This document shows positions 32,233 to 41,507 of a stretch of DNA of 64,000 nt, one piece after another. Origin of the DNA: Izhakiella australiensis (lineage in GTDB: Bacteria; Pseudomonadota; Gammaproteobacteria; Enterobacterales; Enterobacteriaceae); assembly GCF_002006995.1 (NCBI RefSeq), contig NZ_MRUL01000009.1, forward strand, positions 1 through 64,000. The letters run 5' to 3'. Numbering within the stretch: the first letter of the stretch is position 1; each line of letters starts with the position of its first letter. A model generated the notes under the pieces. The model ran no database searches and was not told the DNA's origin. It was given only the letters and a program-made list of their open reading frames with translations. The position numbers and the translations under genes are program-made.

Positions 32233-33252
32233 TTATTTTTTTACCTGGCTGAGCGGTTTAACCCAAGGGTTCTGCGCACGCACGCCAGCAGGCAAAGAGG
32301 CAACCGCGCGTTTGGCTTCAGCCGGCGTGGCGTACGAACCGGTAACCAGCACGTACCATGGCTGGCCGTTGCGCGTCGTCTTATACACGTGATAGCTGCT
32401 CAGATTTTGTTTTTTCGCCCAGGCATTCAGGGAATCTTCCCGCGATGCGCCGCTAAGCTGCAACGTATAGCTGCCTGACGGCGCTGCCCGTGAGGCGCTT
32501 TGCTCATTACGCGCCGCGCCGCTGGCGGATTTTGCCGCGGGTTTCGCCGTTTGTGCCGGTTCAGACTTATGCGTTGGATGTTTAGCGGCTGCGGAGGAAG
32601 ATTTTACCGGTGCAGACTGACGAGGCGTACCAGGTGCTTTTGACGAAGACGCGCGCGCGCCGCCCGGCGCCACGGTCGCTGCCGCCGTCGGCAGCGTGCT
32701 GCCGCCATCACTCTGCGCGCCAGAGGCGGCATCGTTAACCTGATTTTGCTGATTATTCAAGGCGCTGTTGAGGTCGCCCGGCAGTTCTACGCGACGCTGA
32801 CCTTCCGGAACAGGCTGCGCTTTGCCTTCCGTCGGGGTTGATGCGATAGCCGGGGGATTGAGCTGCTGAGGCGAACTGCCGTCAGCAGGCGTCGCTGGCG
32901 CCGCGCCGTTACCTCCGGTGCTATTACCGGCCACATCGTTCGGCGCTGATGGAGAAGCATTGCCCTGGCTGCCTGAAGAGGTGCCGGCAAGATCGATATT
33001 TTTCTCAGCGCCGCTCTGTGCAGTGGTTCCGCCAGCGGCAGAGTTCTTGTCAGTCGCAGCCGGTTTGTCGTTGCCATTGAGCGCGGAGCCGATGCCAATA
33101 ACCAGCAGCAGCAGCACCAGGATACCGATACCCATCATCATACGCTGGCGTGAAACCGGCACCTTGTTCGCAGAAGACGGCTTACGTGGCCGCGTAGGAC
33201 GACGGTCACTGGCATCAGGTTTTAGCTCATCTTCCGGTTTAAATTCGTCCAT
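32233..33252 (-). CDS. damX: Cell-division SPOR-domain protein DamX (short form)
   Basis: DamX is a bitopic inner-membrane protein that binds septal peptidoglycan through its SPOR domain. ATG 33250-33252, after GGAGGAGG, gives MDEFKPEDELKPDASDRR as in E. coli. A single membrane helix lies at about residues 39-58 (MGIGILVLLLLVIGIGSAL). A low-complexity Pro/Ala/Ser/Gln periplasmic linker follows, then a C-terminal SPOR domain (SYTLQLSGASREDSLNAWAK; NGQPWYVLVTGSYATPAEAK). At 339 residues it is about 90 shorter than E. coli DamX, mostly from loss of the acidic cytoplasmic segment before the helix. Confidence 0.92.
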   Translation of the reverse strand: MDEFKPEDELKPDASDRRPTRPRKPSSANKVPVSRQRMMMGIGILVLLLLVIGIGSALNGNDKPAATDKNSAAGGTTAQSGAEKNIDLAGTSSGSQGNASPSAPNDVAGNSTGGNGAAPATPADGSSPQQLNPPAIASTPTEGKAQPVPEGQRRVELPGDLNSALNNQQNQVNDAASGAQSDGGSTLPTAAATVAPGGARASSSKAPGTPRQSAPVKSSSAAAKHPTHKSEPAQTAKPAAKSASGAARNEQSASRAAPSGSYTLQLSGASREDSLNAWAKKQNLSSYHVYKTTRNGQPWYVLVTGSYATPAEAKRAVASLPAGVRAQNPWVKPLSQVKK

Positions 33253-33335
33253 CAAACCTCCTCCAGTCTGGCGACTTCGCCACACGTTTCCGTGTGAATA
33301 GCATTTTGGTCAACTTAGCAGCGTCCTAACGCCCG

Positions 33336-34433
33336 TCAGGCGATCGGGTTCGCGATACACTCTTCTATTGCAGCCAAAACAATATCATGGGCTACGCCGC
33401 CCCGCACCTCAGCTGCACCGATACTGAGAGGCAACACCAGGCGCAGCTCGCCGGCTAATACCTTTTTATCCCGCAGCATATGGGGCAGATACTCTTCGGC
33501 TCGCATCGCTGACGGGCCGCTGGTCGGCAGGCCTGCGCGCTCAAGCAAATTAATGATACGCGCGGTTTGCCCGGAGGTGAACTGTCCGAGGCGCTCCGCG
33601 GTCCTGGCGGCCATGACCATGCCAGCGGCGACGGCTTCGCCATGCAGCCAGTTGCCATAACCCATATGCGCTTCAATGGCGTGCCCAAAGGTATGCCCCA
33701 GGTTCAGTAAAGCACGCTGGCCGCCTTCCCGCTCGTCGGCCGCGACAACCTCGGCTTTAAGCTCGCAACAGCGGCGAATACACCAGGCCATGGCGGCGCC
33801 GTCCAGCGCCAGCAGCGCATCGAGATTATTTTCCAGCCAGTCAAAAAAATCGCCATCGAGGATGATGCCGTATTTAATTACTTCGGCAAGTCCGGAGGCG
33901 AGCTCACGCGCGGGCAGGCTATTGAGGCAGTTCAGATCGATAATAACCGAGGCGGGCTGGTAGAAGGCACCAATCATATTCTTGCCCAGCGGATGGTTAA
34001 CGCCGGTTTTACCGCCGACCGAGGAATCAACCTGAGACAGCAGCGTGGTAGGCAACTGGATAAAGCGCACGCCGCGTTGATAACTGGCAGCGGCAAACCC
34101 GGTCAGGTCGCCAACCACACCGCCCCCCAAAGCAACCAGGGTAGTATCACGACCGTGCGCGCCTTCCAGTAGCGCGGTAAACACCTGATTCATCACCTCC
34201 AGCGATTTATGCTGCTCGCCGTCAGGTAAAATACGCGAATCAACCCTGATACCGGCCTGCTCAAGAATCAATCGGACTTTATCAAGGTATAGCGGAGCCA
34301 GCGTCTCATTGGTCACCAGCATCACCCGGTCACCGGACTTTAGCGGCCAGAAAGAAGCCGGAACGTCAAACAAGCCGGCCGCTATGGTAATAGGGTAACT
34401 GCGATCCCCCAGTGAGACGGTGATCTTTTCCAT
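33336..34433 (-). CDS. aroB: 3-dehydroquinate synthase
   Basis: AroB converts DAHP to 3-dehydroquinate, step 2 of the shikimate pathway, using NAD+ and Zn2+. Motifs: [51 protein letters not shown] and the Zn ligands in [12 protein letters not shown] and [11 protein letters not shown]. It has 365 residues (362 in E. coli). It lies 50 bp downstream of aroK. Confidence 0.97.
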   Translation of the reverse strand: MEKITVSLGDRSYPITIAAGLFDVPASFWPLKSGDRVMLVTNETLAPLYLDKVRLILEQAGIRVDSRILPDGEQHKSLEVMNQVFTALLEGAHGRDTTLVALGGGVVGDLTGFAAASYQRGVRFIQLPTTLLSQVDSSVGGKTGVNHPLGKNMIGAFYQPASVIIDLNCLNSLPARELASGLAEVIKYGIILDGDFFDWLENNLDALLALDGAAMAWCIRRCCELKAEVVAADEREGGQRALLNLGHTFGHAIEAHMGYGNWLHGEAVAAGMVMAARTAERLGQFTSGQTARIINLLERAGLPTSGPSAMRAEEYLPHMLRDKKVLAGELRLVLPLSIGAAEVRGGVAHDIVLAAIEECIANPIA

Positions 34434-34483
34434 GATGCGCTTACTGCCTTAATTGATTAGCGATGGATTCAGCTGGCGGCGAC

Positions 34484-35005
34484 TCAGCGCTTTTCCAGCA
34501 TGCTGATGATTTGGTTGGCAACCACCTTCGCGCTTTGCTCATCCGTACGGATAGTCACATCCGCGATCTCTTCATACAGCGGGTTACGTTCTCCAGCCAG
34601 AGATTCCAGCACTTCACGCGGCGGTGAATCAACCTGAAGCAATGGACGCTTCTTGTCTCGCTGCGTACGCGCCAGCTGCTTTTCTATGGTGGTTTCCAGA
34701 TAAACCACTACGCCGCGCGCAGAAAGGCGGTTACGCGTTTCGCGCGATTTAACCGAACCTCCCCCCGTTGCCAGTACGATGCCCTGCTTTTCAGTGAGTT
34801 CGTTGATGATTTTTTCTTCTCGATCGCGAAACCCTTCTTCGCCTTCGACGTCGAATACCCAGCCCACATCCGCTCCGGTACGTCGCTCAATTTCTTGATC
34901 AGAATCGAAAAATTCCATATTGAGTTGTTGAGCTAACTGACGCCCAATCGTGCTTTTTCCGGCACCCATAGGCCCAACCAGAAAGATATTGCGTTTCTCT
35001 GCCAT
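34484..35005 (-). CDS. aroK: Shikimate kinase I
   Basis: AroK phosphorylates shikimate at the 3-hydroxyl, using ATP. Walker A is [15 protein letters not shown] near residue 11; the shikimate site has [18 protein letters not shown] and [17 protein letters not shown]; the lid Arg is in RDKKRPLL. The 173 residues equal E. coli AroK. It leads the aroK-aroB-damX-dam-rpe-gph-trpS string. Confidence 0.97.
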   Translation of the reverse strand: MAEKRNIFLVGPMGAGKSTIGRQLAQQLNMEFFDSDQEIERRTGADVGWVFDVEGEEGFRDREEKIINELTEKQGIVLATGGGSVKSRETRNRLSARGVVVYLETTIEKQLARTQRDKKRPLLQVDSPPREVLESLAGERNPLYEEIADVTIRTDEQSAKVVANQIISMLEKR

Positions 35006-35368
35006 TTTTTCGGTATTACTAAGACAATTCGTTAATGATACCCCGTCCTCTATGGACAGGACATGAACTGAAACCTCATGAGCGATAGTGCGAGAGTCAG
35101 ACGAAAATTATCTCAACACTACCCGTGCTTTGGCAACCAAATAGTTCATTTGGTCTGGCGCAGTTTTATTCGCCATAAAGGGTGAGTAAGCAACTTTTTT
35201 TGCGAACGGACGCCCAGGGCAATGAAAACAGTGCTCCAGAATCCGTAACGCGCTCTCCCGGACTCAGCCATAAAGTAAACCGCTAACCTTGTAAGCTAAT
35301 TCCAGGCGTGCGTCAAACGCTCTTCTACCCCGACAGCAGAAAAATCAACCGTTAGCACAGAGAGTTTG
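35006..35368 (-). promoter_or_regulatory. Gap between hofQ and aroK (aroK leader region)
   Basis: 363 bp without a gene. E. coli has a similarly long gap with aroK promoters. A perfect hairpin CCAAAT-AGTTC-ATTTGG occurs at 35137-35153. I see no confident -35/-10 pair and no terminator for hofQ, which reads out of hofQ toward aroK on the same strand. Confidence 0.4.
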
Positions 35369-36604
35369 CTATTCATTGGTAAGATGCGGGGTAATAAAGA
35401 TCACTAGCTCACGCCGCTTTTGCTGGGAAACCTGATGACGAAATAGCCGCCCCAGTAGCGGAATATCGCCCAGCAGCGGCACCTGCGTTTTTCCATTGTC
35501 CCGCTGCTGCTGAAAGATTCCGCCCAGCGCCAGCGTCTGACCATCGCGTACGGTGACCTGAGTGTCGATCTCCTGTTTATCGATGGTAACCACCTCGCCG
35601 TCACCGTTGTGCACCGTTTTCCCCGGGACGTTCTGCGTGATATGGAGTTTCAGCAAAATCCGACCATTGCCGAGGATAAGCGGCGTAACCTCCATTCCCA
35701 GCACCGCTTCACGAAACTCCATTGAGGTTTTGCCGTTGCTGCCGCTGGAAACCTCATAGGGTATTTCCGTGCCTTGTTTAATACTGGCCGGTTGCTGATG
35801 CGAGGTGAACAGATGTGGGCTGGCGATAATCTCTACCTGATTTTCCCGCTCCAGAGCGCTAAGTTCCAGCGACAGCAGGCGTCCATCAATATGCGCCAGC
35901 GAGAATCCCGCGCTGATAGCAAGGTCCGCCAACGGTAAATTGACATGAAACTGGCTGGCGCGCAGCGCCTGATTAATCGGGTCAGCGCTCTCCAGCCCCC
36001 ACCTTACCCCAAGCTGCTGCAGCTTTTCTTTATTAATAGTAACGATATGCGCTACCAGCTCAACCTGCTGCAGCGGGATGTCCAGCGCCGTAATCCATTG
36101 CGCCGTTTCTTCAAGGGCTGGCGCGATATCCCGCAGTAGCAGGCTATTGGTGCGGGCATCAAGGGTAACGCTACCGCGGGCGCTCATCAGCGCCGCTTTT
36201 TCTTTTTGCAGGCTGCTAAACAGCACCCCGGCATTGGCATATTGCAGGTGAATGACGCGATTTTTCAACGGCATGCGCTGTCGGGCATCGTCCCCGGCTG
36301 TCCGTTCAGCCAGAGCGGTCTGAGGGCGAGGAAATACCAACAGCACGTTGCCCTGTTTTTCACTGCTGATGGCGGCCATGCGGTTAACCAGCCGCCATGC
36401 CTGCGGCCAGGGCACCTCATGCAGGCTGAGTGTTAAGGTGCCTGCAACGCCGGGAGCAATCACCAGGTTAACGCCACGCTGTGCGGCCAACGCCTGCAAC
36501 ACATCGCTAACCGGCGCCTCGTTGAATGTCAGGGAAACCATCGGCTCTGCTGCCTGAACGTTTTGCATCGGAACCAGCAGCAGGGGCAACATCCATGTAC
36601 GCAT
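35369..36604 (-). CDS. hofQ: Secretin-like DNA-uptake protein HofQ
   Basis: HofQ is a PilQ/GspD-family outer-membrane secretin, needed in E. coli for using DNA as a nutrient. The signal peptide MRTWMLPLLLVPMQNVQA is followed by an N-terminal STN-like domain (VSLTFNEAPVSDVLQALAAQ). The secretin core has GTEIPYEV, FREAVLGMEVTPLI and LPLLGDIPLLGRLFR-type sequence (VPLLGDIPLLGRLFRHQVS). 411 residues. ATG 36602-36604 lies inside the 3' end of hofP in another frame. Confidence 0.92.
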   Translation of the reverse strand: MRTWMLPLLLVPMQNVQAAEPMVSLTFNEAPVSDVLQALAAQRGVNLVIAPGVAGTLTLSLHEVPWPQAWRLVNRMAAISSEKQGNVLLVFPRPQTALAERTAGDDARQRMPLKNRVIHLQYANAGVLFSSLQKEKAALMSARGSVTLDARTNSLLLRDIAPALEETAQWITALDIPLQQVELVAHIVTINKEKLQQLGVRWGLESADPINQALRASQFHVNLPLADLAISAGFSLAHIDGRLLSLELSALERENQVEIIASPHLFTSHQQPASIKQGTEIPYEVSSGSNGKTSMEFREAVLGMEVTPLILGNGRILLKLHITQNVPGKTVHNGDGEVVTIDKQEIDTQVTVRDGQTLALGGIFQQQRDNGKTQVPLLGDIPLLGRLFRHQVSQQKRRELVIFITPHLTNE

Positions 36605-36923
36605 TGCGTTGACCTTTTTTTAAGGAATAAAAATAATCTGACGTCCGACACTGCCCCTGCCAGCTAAGGGTGACGCCGGTAAAATCAATCCTGACAATTT
36701 GCCACTGAGTCCGGCGTAAACGTGACCGCTCGACCAACATGAAACGGTGGTTATGCGGCGATTGCCAGCGGCTGACAAGCCTCCCGTCGCTGCCGATAAC
36801 CCCCAGTAGCCGCCATGATGACGGTGGTGCGGGTCGGGAAACACAGTCCGGAGCGGGGGGAAGAAAAGGGTCGCGTCCCTGAGCGCCATTACAAAGCAGT
36901 AGCAGCAGCCAAAGTCGGCTCAT
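36507..36923 (-). CDS. hofP: DNA-uptake/pilus-assembly-like protein HofP
   Basis: A poorly conserved PilP-like protein. The short signal-like N-terminus MSRLWLLLLLCNGAQG leads to RDPFLPP, the family landmark. It has 138 residues (134 in E. coli). Its last ~98 bases overlap the start of hofQ; E. coli shows the same out-of-frame relation, with hofQ ATG starting at the second base of a hofP AAT codon. A run of seven A (36615-36621) precedes the overlap. It overlaps hofO by 35 bp at its start. Confidence 0.82.
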   Translation of the reverse strand: MSRLWLLLLLCNGAQGRDPFLPPAPDCVSRPAPPSSWRLLGVIGSDGRLVSRWQSPHNHRFMLVERSRLRRTQWQIVRIDFTGVTLSWQGQCRTSDYFYSLKKGQRNAYMDVAPAAGSDAKRSGSRADGFPDIQRGAG

Positions 36924-37416
36924 CAGCCACCTCCAGAACCAGATTCATATACAGCGTTCGCTCACGCAGGCGCAGTCTTAGCCTGGAGATGACAGCGCCT
37001 GGCAATTGACGCAGCAGGCTCGTCATCAGCGGGGAGACCTGCGGCCACTCCACGGCAATCTGTAGCGAGCGCGTGGAGGGCGACGTTTGCCATTGCAACA
37101 AATGTGCCCGCGATGCGCGCAGTAATGCCGACAGCGAGAAATCCCGGCGGGCAAGGTCGACGACTCTTTTCGACTGCTGGCTTTGCCGGGCGTGCAGAAG
37201 CCGGGATGCAGGCAACGCCGCCAGCTGCTGCAGGCACGATGCAGCATTGCTGCGTAAATAGCGCTGCTGCTGCGCCAGTTGAATCGCCTGCTGCCCGGCA
37301 GCTCGCCCCGTAACCAGCCAACAGCCAAAGCTCAACCAGAGCGCCATAAGCAGCAGAATGCAGCACCTGCGCCACGGCGGAGATGTCAGCAGCCACCATA
37401 TGCCGGACTCAATCAT
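36889..37416 (-). CDS. hofO: Pilus-assembly-like protein HofO
   Basis: A PilO-like bitopic protein: one N-terminal membrane helix (WRRCCILLLMALWLSFGCWL) followed by a periplasmic helical/ferredoxin-like region. ATG 37414-37416 is preferred over the adjacent in-frame GTG. It has about 175 residues, longer than E. coli HofO (146), and similarity is weak, so the assignment leans on position between hofN and hofP. It overlaps hofN by 8 bp. Confidence 0.75.
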   Translation of the reverse strand: MIESGIWWLLTSPPWRRCCILLLMALWLSFGCWLVTGRAAGQQAIQLAQQQRYLRSNAASCLQQLAALPASRLLHARQSQQSKRVVDLARRDFSLSALLRASRAHLLQWQTSPSTRSLQIAVEWPQVSPLMTSLLRQLPGAVISRLRLRLRERTLYMNLVLEVADEPTLAAATAL

Positions 37417-37951
37417 CACGTCCTGCCTCAGCCCAGCGGCCAGTCAGGGTAAAATCGAGCGAGCCGCCGGCGGCTCGCTTGAGGTGAGTAATAGTCAGCC
37501 GGTCGAACAGTCCGGCACTTTGCAGCGCGCTTCGGAAAAGCGTACTTTCTTCAACCTGCGTACAGCGCCCTGTAAAGATTACGGCTTGCGCATCACCGCT
37601 AATTGCTGTCAGCCAAAGCCCCGGCGGCAGCCTGGCATCCAGGGTATTCATTAACTGCTGCCAGCCCATTAAACGCCGGTGGCGCCGTTCAAGCCGCTCC
37701 AGCGTTGCCTGCTCTGAGCGAATTAAGCGCTGCAGAGCCGCTCTCCGGGCAAGCGCATGCTTAAGCTGGGTCTGAGATTGCCGCCAGGCCTGATTTTCAA
37801 TCGCTTTCAGCGCATTGAATTGGTGCTGAAGCATTCCGGCCAGCGCAATGACGCCTGGCAGCATCAGCGGCAGGAGCAGCCCTTTTAGCCAGCGCCGTCG
37901 TTGAGATGCCAGCCAGCGCTCACGCCAGGGCAACAGGTTCACCCATACCAT
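37409..37951 (-). CDS. hofN: Pilus-assembly-like protein HofN
   Basis: A PilN-like protein with the diagnostic N-terminus VWVNLLPWRERW, then one membrane helix (LLPLMLPGVIALAGML), a coiled-coil region rich in Arg, Leu and Gln, and a periplasmic domain (GLWLTAISGDAQAVIFTG). It has 180 residues (179 in E. coli). It overlaps hofM by 13 bp and hofO by 8 bp. Confidence 0.88.
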   Translation of the reverse strand: MVWVNLLPWRERWLASQRRRWLKGLLLPLMLPGVIALAGMLQHQFNALKAIENQAWRQSQTQLKHALARRAALQRLIRSEQATLERLERRHRRLMGWQQLMNTLDARLPPGLWLTAISGDAQAVIFTGRCTQVEESTLFRSALQSAGLFDRLTITHLKRAAGGSLDFTLTGRWAEAGRDD

Positions 37952-38784
37952 GTATTCTCCTCCTGGCGCAGCGCCAGCCCTGCGGCCAGCGCGAAAGGCT
38001 GCTGATGCCGGGGAAGCGGCGGCTGCAGATTATCGAACAGAGAAAACGGGTTCAGCGCCTGATAACCCGGCCGCGTCGGGCAATCGCTTATAGCATCACT
38101 CATAAATACCGGTCCGCTGGCAGACAGGCGGGTATCGATCAGCGCCTGAATCCCGCTGACATCGCGGCGAAGACACCATCCGGCGACAGGATGCTGCTGA
38201 GGAGAAAACCACAGCCAGTGATCGCTGAGAGCATGTACCAGCGTCGCCTGAGCGGGCAGCTTCATAGCGGCAGCTAGCGCCCCCAGCGCCCCTGGCGTCA
38301 GTTCCAGTACATCCGGGGTCAGGCCTGCGGCCTGTAAGCAGCCATGCCAGCTATCCAGCGCCGTACGATGAGCAGCCGTAAGGCATATCTCCCCGGACGA
38401 TGGATGCTGACGGTAATCAACGACCAGCTCCTTCAGGTCAATTGGGAAAAATCGCCTCGCCGCTGCGGTGATATACCTGCTACGCTCGGGTTCCCGTAGC
38501 TGGTTTTTCTCCTCCGGCAGCGCCAGCTGGCGCTGTAAAACTAACTGAGGATGAAGACCTACGCGCAGGGAAACGTTATAAGGCAACCGCTGGCGCCATG
38601 CGCTGAGCAGTGCAACCAACGTTTCAGAACGTTGGATAACCCCCTGAACCAGGGTGTCATCAGGGAGGGGGTAACGCCACCAGTGGCGCAGCTTCCAGCC
38701 TTTACGGCGATGACGTTGGACGGCCAGCGCACAAAGCTGACCATTCTGAATATCAAGACCAATTTTCCAGCGTTGAAAAGACAT
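37939..38784 (-). CDS. hofM: Pilus-assembly-like protein HofM
   Basis: A cytoplasmic actin-like PilM relative, first gene of hofMNOPQ. ATG 38782-38784 gives MSFQRWKIGLDIQNGQLCAL, matching E. coli HofM (MAFKIWQIGL); an earlier ATG would add ten unmatched residues. 281 residues. The C-terminal AAGLALRQEE is typical. In E. coli the cluster is under competence-type (Sxy/CRP-S) control; I do not see a convincing CRP-S site in the 118 bp before mrcA. Confidence 0.85.
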   Translation of the reverse strand: MSFQRWKIGLDIQNGQLCALAVQRHRRKGWKLRHWWRYPLPDDTLVQGVIQRSETLVALLSAWRQRLPYNVSLRVGLHPQLVLQRQLALPEEKNQLREPERSRYITAAARRFFPIDLKELVVDYRQHPSSGEICLTAAHRTALDSWHGCLQAAGLTPDVLELTPGALGALAAAMKLPAQATLVHALSDHWLWFSPQQHPVAGWCLRRDVSGIQALIDTRLSASGPVFMSDAISDCPTRPGYQALNPFSLFDNLQPPLPRHQQPFALAAGLALRQEENTWYG

Positions 38785-38902
38785 CGGGCGCGATCTCCAT
38801 ATCGGCGGAAACAAAAGAACGTATCAAAGCCTTTAGCTTGCATTTATACTACCGCGCGATTGTTTATAAACTGCCCAAACGACTATAAGTGGGAATAATC
38901 AG

Positions 38903-41461
38903 GTGAAGTTCGTAAAGTATTTTTTGATTCTTGCAGTCTGTTGCATTTTGCTGGGAGTCGGCTCGGTCTATGGCCTGTATAAATTTATTGAGCCACAGCT
39001 GCCGGACGTAAATACGCTGAAAGATGTGCGTCTACAGACGCCGATGCAGGTATTCAGCGCAGACGGAAAGCTGATTGCTCAATACGGTGAGAAGCGGCGG
39101 ATCCCGGTCACCCTGCAGCAGATACCGCAGTTACAAATCAATGCGTTCCTTGCCACCGAGGACAGCCGGTTTTATGAGCATCATGGTGTCGACCCGATTG
39201 GCATCTTCCGCGCCGCCAGCGTCGCGGCGTTTTCCGGCCGGGCTTCGCAGGGCGCCAGTACCATTACTCAGCAGCTGGCTCGTAACTTTTTCCTCAGCCC
39301 CGAACGGACGCTGATACGAAAAATTAAAGAGGCTTTTCTCGCCATCCGCATTGAGCAGATGATGACGAAAAACGAAATCCTTGAGCTTTATCTCAATAAG
39401 ATCTATCTCGGCTATCGCGCATACGGCATCGGCGCCGCAGCCCAGGTTTACTTCGGCAAAACGCCTGAACAGCTCAGCCTGAGCGAAATGGCGATGATCG
39501 CGGGCTTGCCTAAAGCGCCCTCGACGTTCAACCCGCTTTATTCACATACCCGGGCGCTGCAGCGGCGTAATGTGGTGTTAGCGCGCATGCTGGATCAGCA
39601 CTACATCACCCAGCAGCAGTACGATGAAGCGCGCAACACGCCGCTGGTCGCACGCTATCACGCGCCGCAAATTGAATTCTCAGCGCCCTATCTCACCGAG
39701 ATGGTGCGTCAGGAAATGATCAAACGCTATGGTGAAAACGCCTATACCGATGGCTTTAAGGTGTACACCACCATTACGGAAAAATTGCAGGTTGATGCCC
39801 AAAAGGCAGTGCAGGATAACGTCATCAACTATGACATGCGCCATGGCTATCGCGGGCCTTCCGAGGTCTTATGGAAAGCGGGTGAGCGCGCGTGGGAACA
39901 TAACGAAATACTGAAAAAGCTTAAAACGCTGCCCACTTATGGCCCGCTGGAACCGGCGGTCGTGACGACAGTAAATAGCCAGGAAGCCACGGCCACTACG
40001 CGCGACGGCAGTTCCGTTTCACTGGGACTGGCAGGTATGCGCTGGGCACGTCCTTACAGGTCAGATACCCTACAGGGACCGACGCCGCGGACTATCGGCC
40101 AGGTGGTTCAACCCGGACAACAAATTTGGGTGCGCAAGGTCAACGACGACTGGTGGCTGGCTCAGGTGCCTGACGTTAACTCAGCGATAGTCTCTATCGA
40201 TCCGCAAAATGGCGCGGTGCTGGCGCTGGTCGGCGGTTTTGACTTCAATCAGAGCAAATTTAACCGCGTGACCCAGTCGCTGCGTCAGGTGGGTTCTAAT
40301 ATCAAACCGTTTCTGTATACCGCGGCGATGGATCGTGGCCTGACGCTGGCTTCAATCCTTAACGACGTGCCCATTTCCCGTTGGGATGCCGGCGCTGGCG
40401 CTGACTGGCGGCCGAAAAACTCGCCGCCAACCTATGCCGGACCGATTCGCTTACGTCAGGGGCTTGGCCAATCAAAGAACGTGGTAATGGTACGTGCGAT
40501 GCGGGCGATGGGCGTTGATTACGCGGCAGAGTATTTGCAGCGTTTTGGCTTCCCGGCGCAAAATATCGTCCATACCGAATCGCTGGCTCTCGGTTCCGCG
40601 TCCTTCACGCCGCTGCAAATGGTCCGCGGATATGCCGTGATGGCTAACGGCGGCTTCCTGGTAGACCCTTACTTCATCGGCAAAATAGAAAATGAGCAAG
40701 GCGAGACCCTGTTTGAAGCGAAACCAAGAATTGCCTGCCCGCAATGTAATCTGCCGGTTGTCTATGGCGAAACCCAAAAAGCGCTGGCGCTGAACAACGA
40801 AAGCGTTGAAAACGTTGCCGTTTCACAGGAAGGCAATAACAACGCGGTTCCGGCGCCGCAGCTGGAGCAGGTGGCGCCAAACCAGGCGAATCAGGACAGC
40901 GCGCAGCAATATGCGCCGCACGTCATCAATACGCCGCTCTCCTTCCTGATTAAAAGCGCGCTTAACTCCAACATTTTCGGCGAGCCGGGCTGGATGGGAA
41001 CCGGCTGGCGCGCCAGCCGTGACCTGAAGCGTAATGATATTGGCGGTAAAACCGGTACCACCAATAGCTCAAAAGATGCATGGTTTTCTGGCTATGGTCC
41101 GGGCGTGGTGGCTTCGGTCTGGATTGGTTTTGACGATCATCGCCGCGATCTTGGTCGCACCACTGCATCCGGCGTGATTAAAGATCAAATTTCTGGCTAT
41201 GAAGGCGGCGCTAAGAGCGCACAGCCAGCATGGGATCAGTTTATGGCGGCCGCTCTGCAGGGCGTACCGGTACAACCGCTAACCCCACCGGAAGGCGTGG
41301 TCACGGTTACTATCGATAAAGCGACCGGGAAACTGGCGAAAGAGGGTGGCGGTTATACCCGACAGGAATACTTTATCCAGGGAACGCAGCCGACGGAATA
41401 TTCTACCCATGACGTAGGCACCACTCTGCAGGAAAACGGTGAGAGCCACGAGCTGTTTTAA
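38903..41461 (+). CDS. mrcA: Penicillin-binding protein 1A
   Basis: PBP1a is a bifunctional class A glycosyltransferase/transpeptidase of peptidoglycan, in the inner membrane facing the periplasm. One N-terminal helix (YFLILAVCCILLGVGSVYGL); GT51 motifs EDSRFYEHHGVD and GASTITQQLARN; transpeptidase SxxK in GSNIKPF and KTGT in GGKTGTTNSS. 852 residues (850 in E. coli). The start is GTG 38903-38905, the same start codon as I recall for E. coli mrcA. An OB-like insert and a Gln/Asn-rich stretch are usual. Confidence 0.96.
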   Translation: MKFVKYFLILAVCCILLGVGSVYGLYKFIEPQLPDVNTLKDVRLQTPMQVFSADGKLIAQYGEKRRIPVTLQQIPQLQINAFLATEDSRFYEHHGVDPIGIFRAASVAAFSGRASQGASTITQQLARNFFLSPERTLIRKIKEAFLAIRIEQMMTKNEILELYLNKIYLGYRAYGIGAAAQVYFGKTPEQLSLSEMAMIAGLPKAPSTFNPLYSHTRALQRRNVVLARMLDQHYITQQQYDEARNTPLVARYHAPQIEFSAPYLTEMVRQEMIKRYGENAYTDGFKVYTTITEKLQVDAQKAVQDNVINYDMRHGYRGPSEVLWKAGERAWEHNEILKKLKTLPTYGPLEPAVVTTVNSQEATATTRDGSSVSLGLAGMRWARPYRSDTLQGPTPRTIGQVVQPGQQIWVRKVNDDWWLAQVPDVNSAIVSIDPQNGAVLALVGGFDFNQSKFNRVTQSLRQVGSNIKPFLYTAAMDRGLTLASILNDVPISRWDAGAGADWRPKNSPPTYAGPIRLRQGLGQSKNVVMVRAMRAMGVDYAAEYLQRFGFPAQNIVHTESLALGSASFTPLQMVRGYAVMANGGFLVDPYFIGKIENEQGETLFEAKPRIACPQCNLPVVYGETQKALALNNESVENVAVSQEGNNNAVPAPQLEQVAPNQANQDSAQQYAPHVINTPLSFLIKSALNSNIFGEPGWMGTGWRASRDLKRNDIGGKTGTTNSSKDAWFSGYGPGVVASVWIGFDDHRRDLGRTTASGVIKDQISGYEGGAKSAQPAWDQFMAAALQGVPVQPLTPPEGVVTVTIDKATGKLAKEGGGYTRQEYFIQGTQPTEYSTHDVGTTLQENGESHELF

Positions 41462-41469
41462 AAGCACCA

Positions 41470-41499
41470 AACGGCGCCGGTTTCAACCGGCGCCGTTTT
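41470..41499. terminator. Bidirectional terminator between mrcA and nudE
   Basis: AACGGCGCCGGTT (41470-41482) and AACCGGCGCCGTT (41485-41497) are perfect inverted arms, followed by TT on the plus strand and preceded by a short A-tract that gives T on the minus strand. It can serve both convergent genes. Confidence 0.85.
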
Positions 41500-41507
41500 A
41501 TTCTCAT

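Noticed and set aside
36600-36625. Programmed -1 frameshift joining hofP to hofQ at the A7 run
   Set aside because: The phase fits a slippery heptamer, but the -1 frame is not the hofQ frame and soon meets a stop. hofQ has its own ATG with AAAGG upstream.
38860-38902. TTGTTT, 18 bp, TATAAG as the mrcA promoter
   Set aside because: The transcription start would fall within a few bases of the GTG start codon, after the Shine-Dalgarno region.
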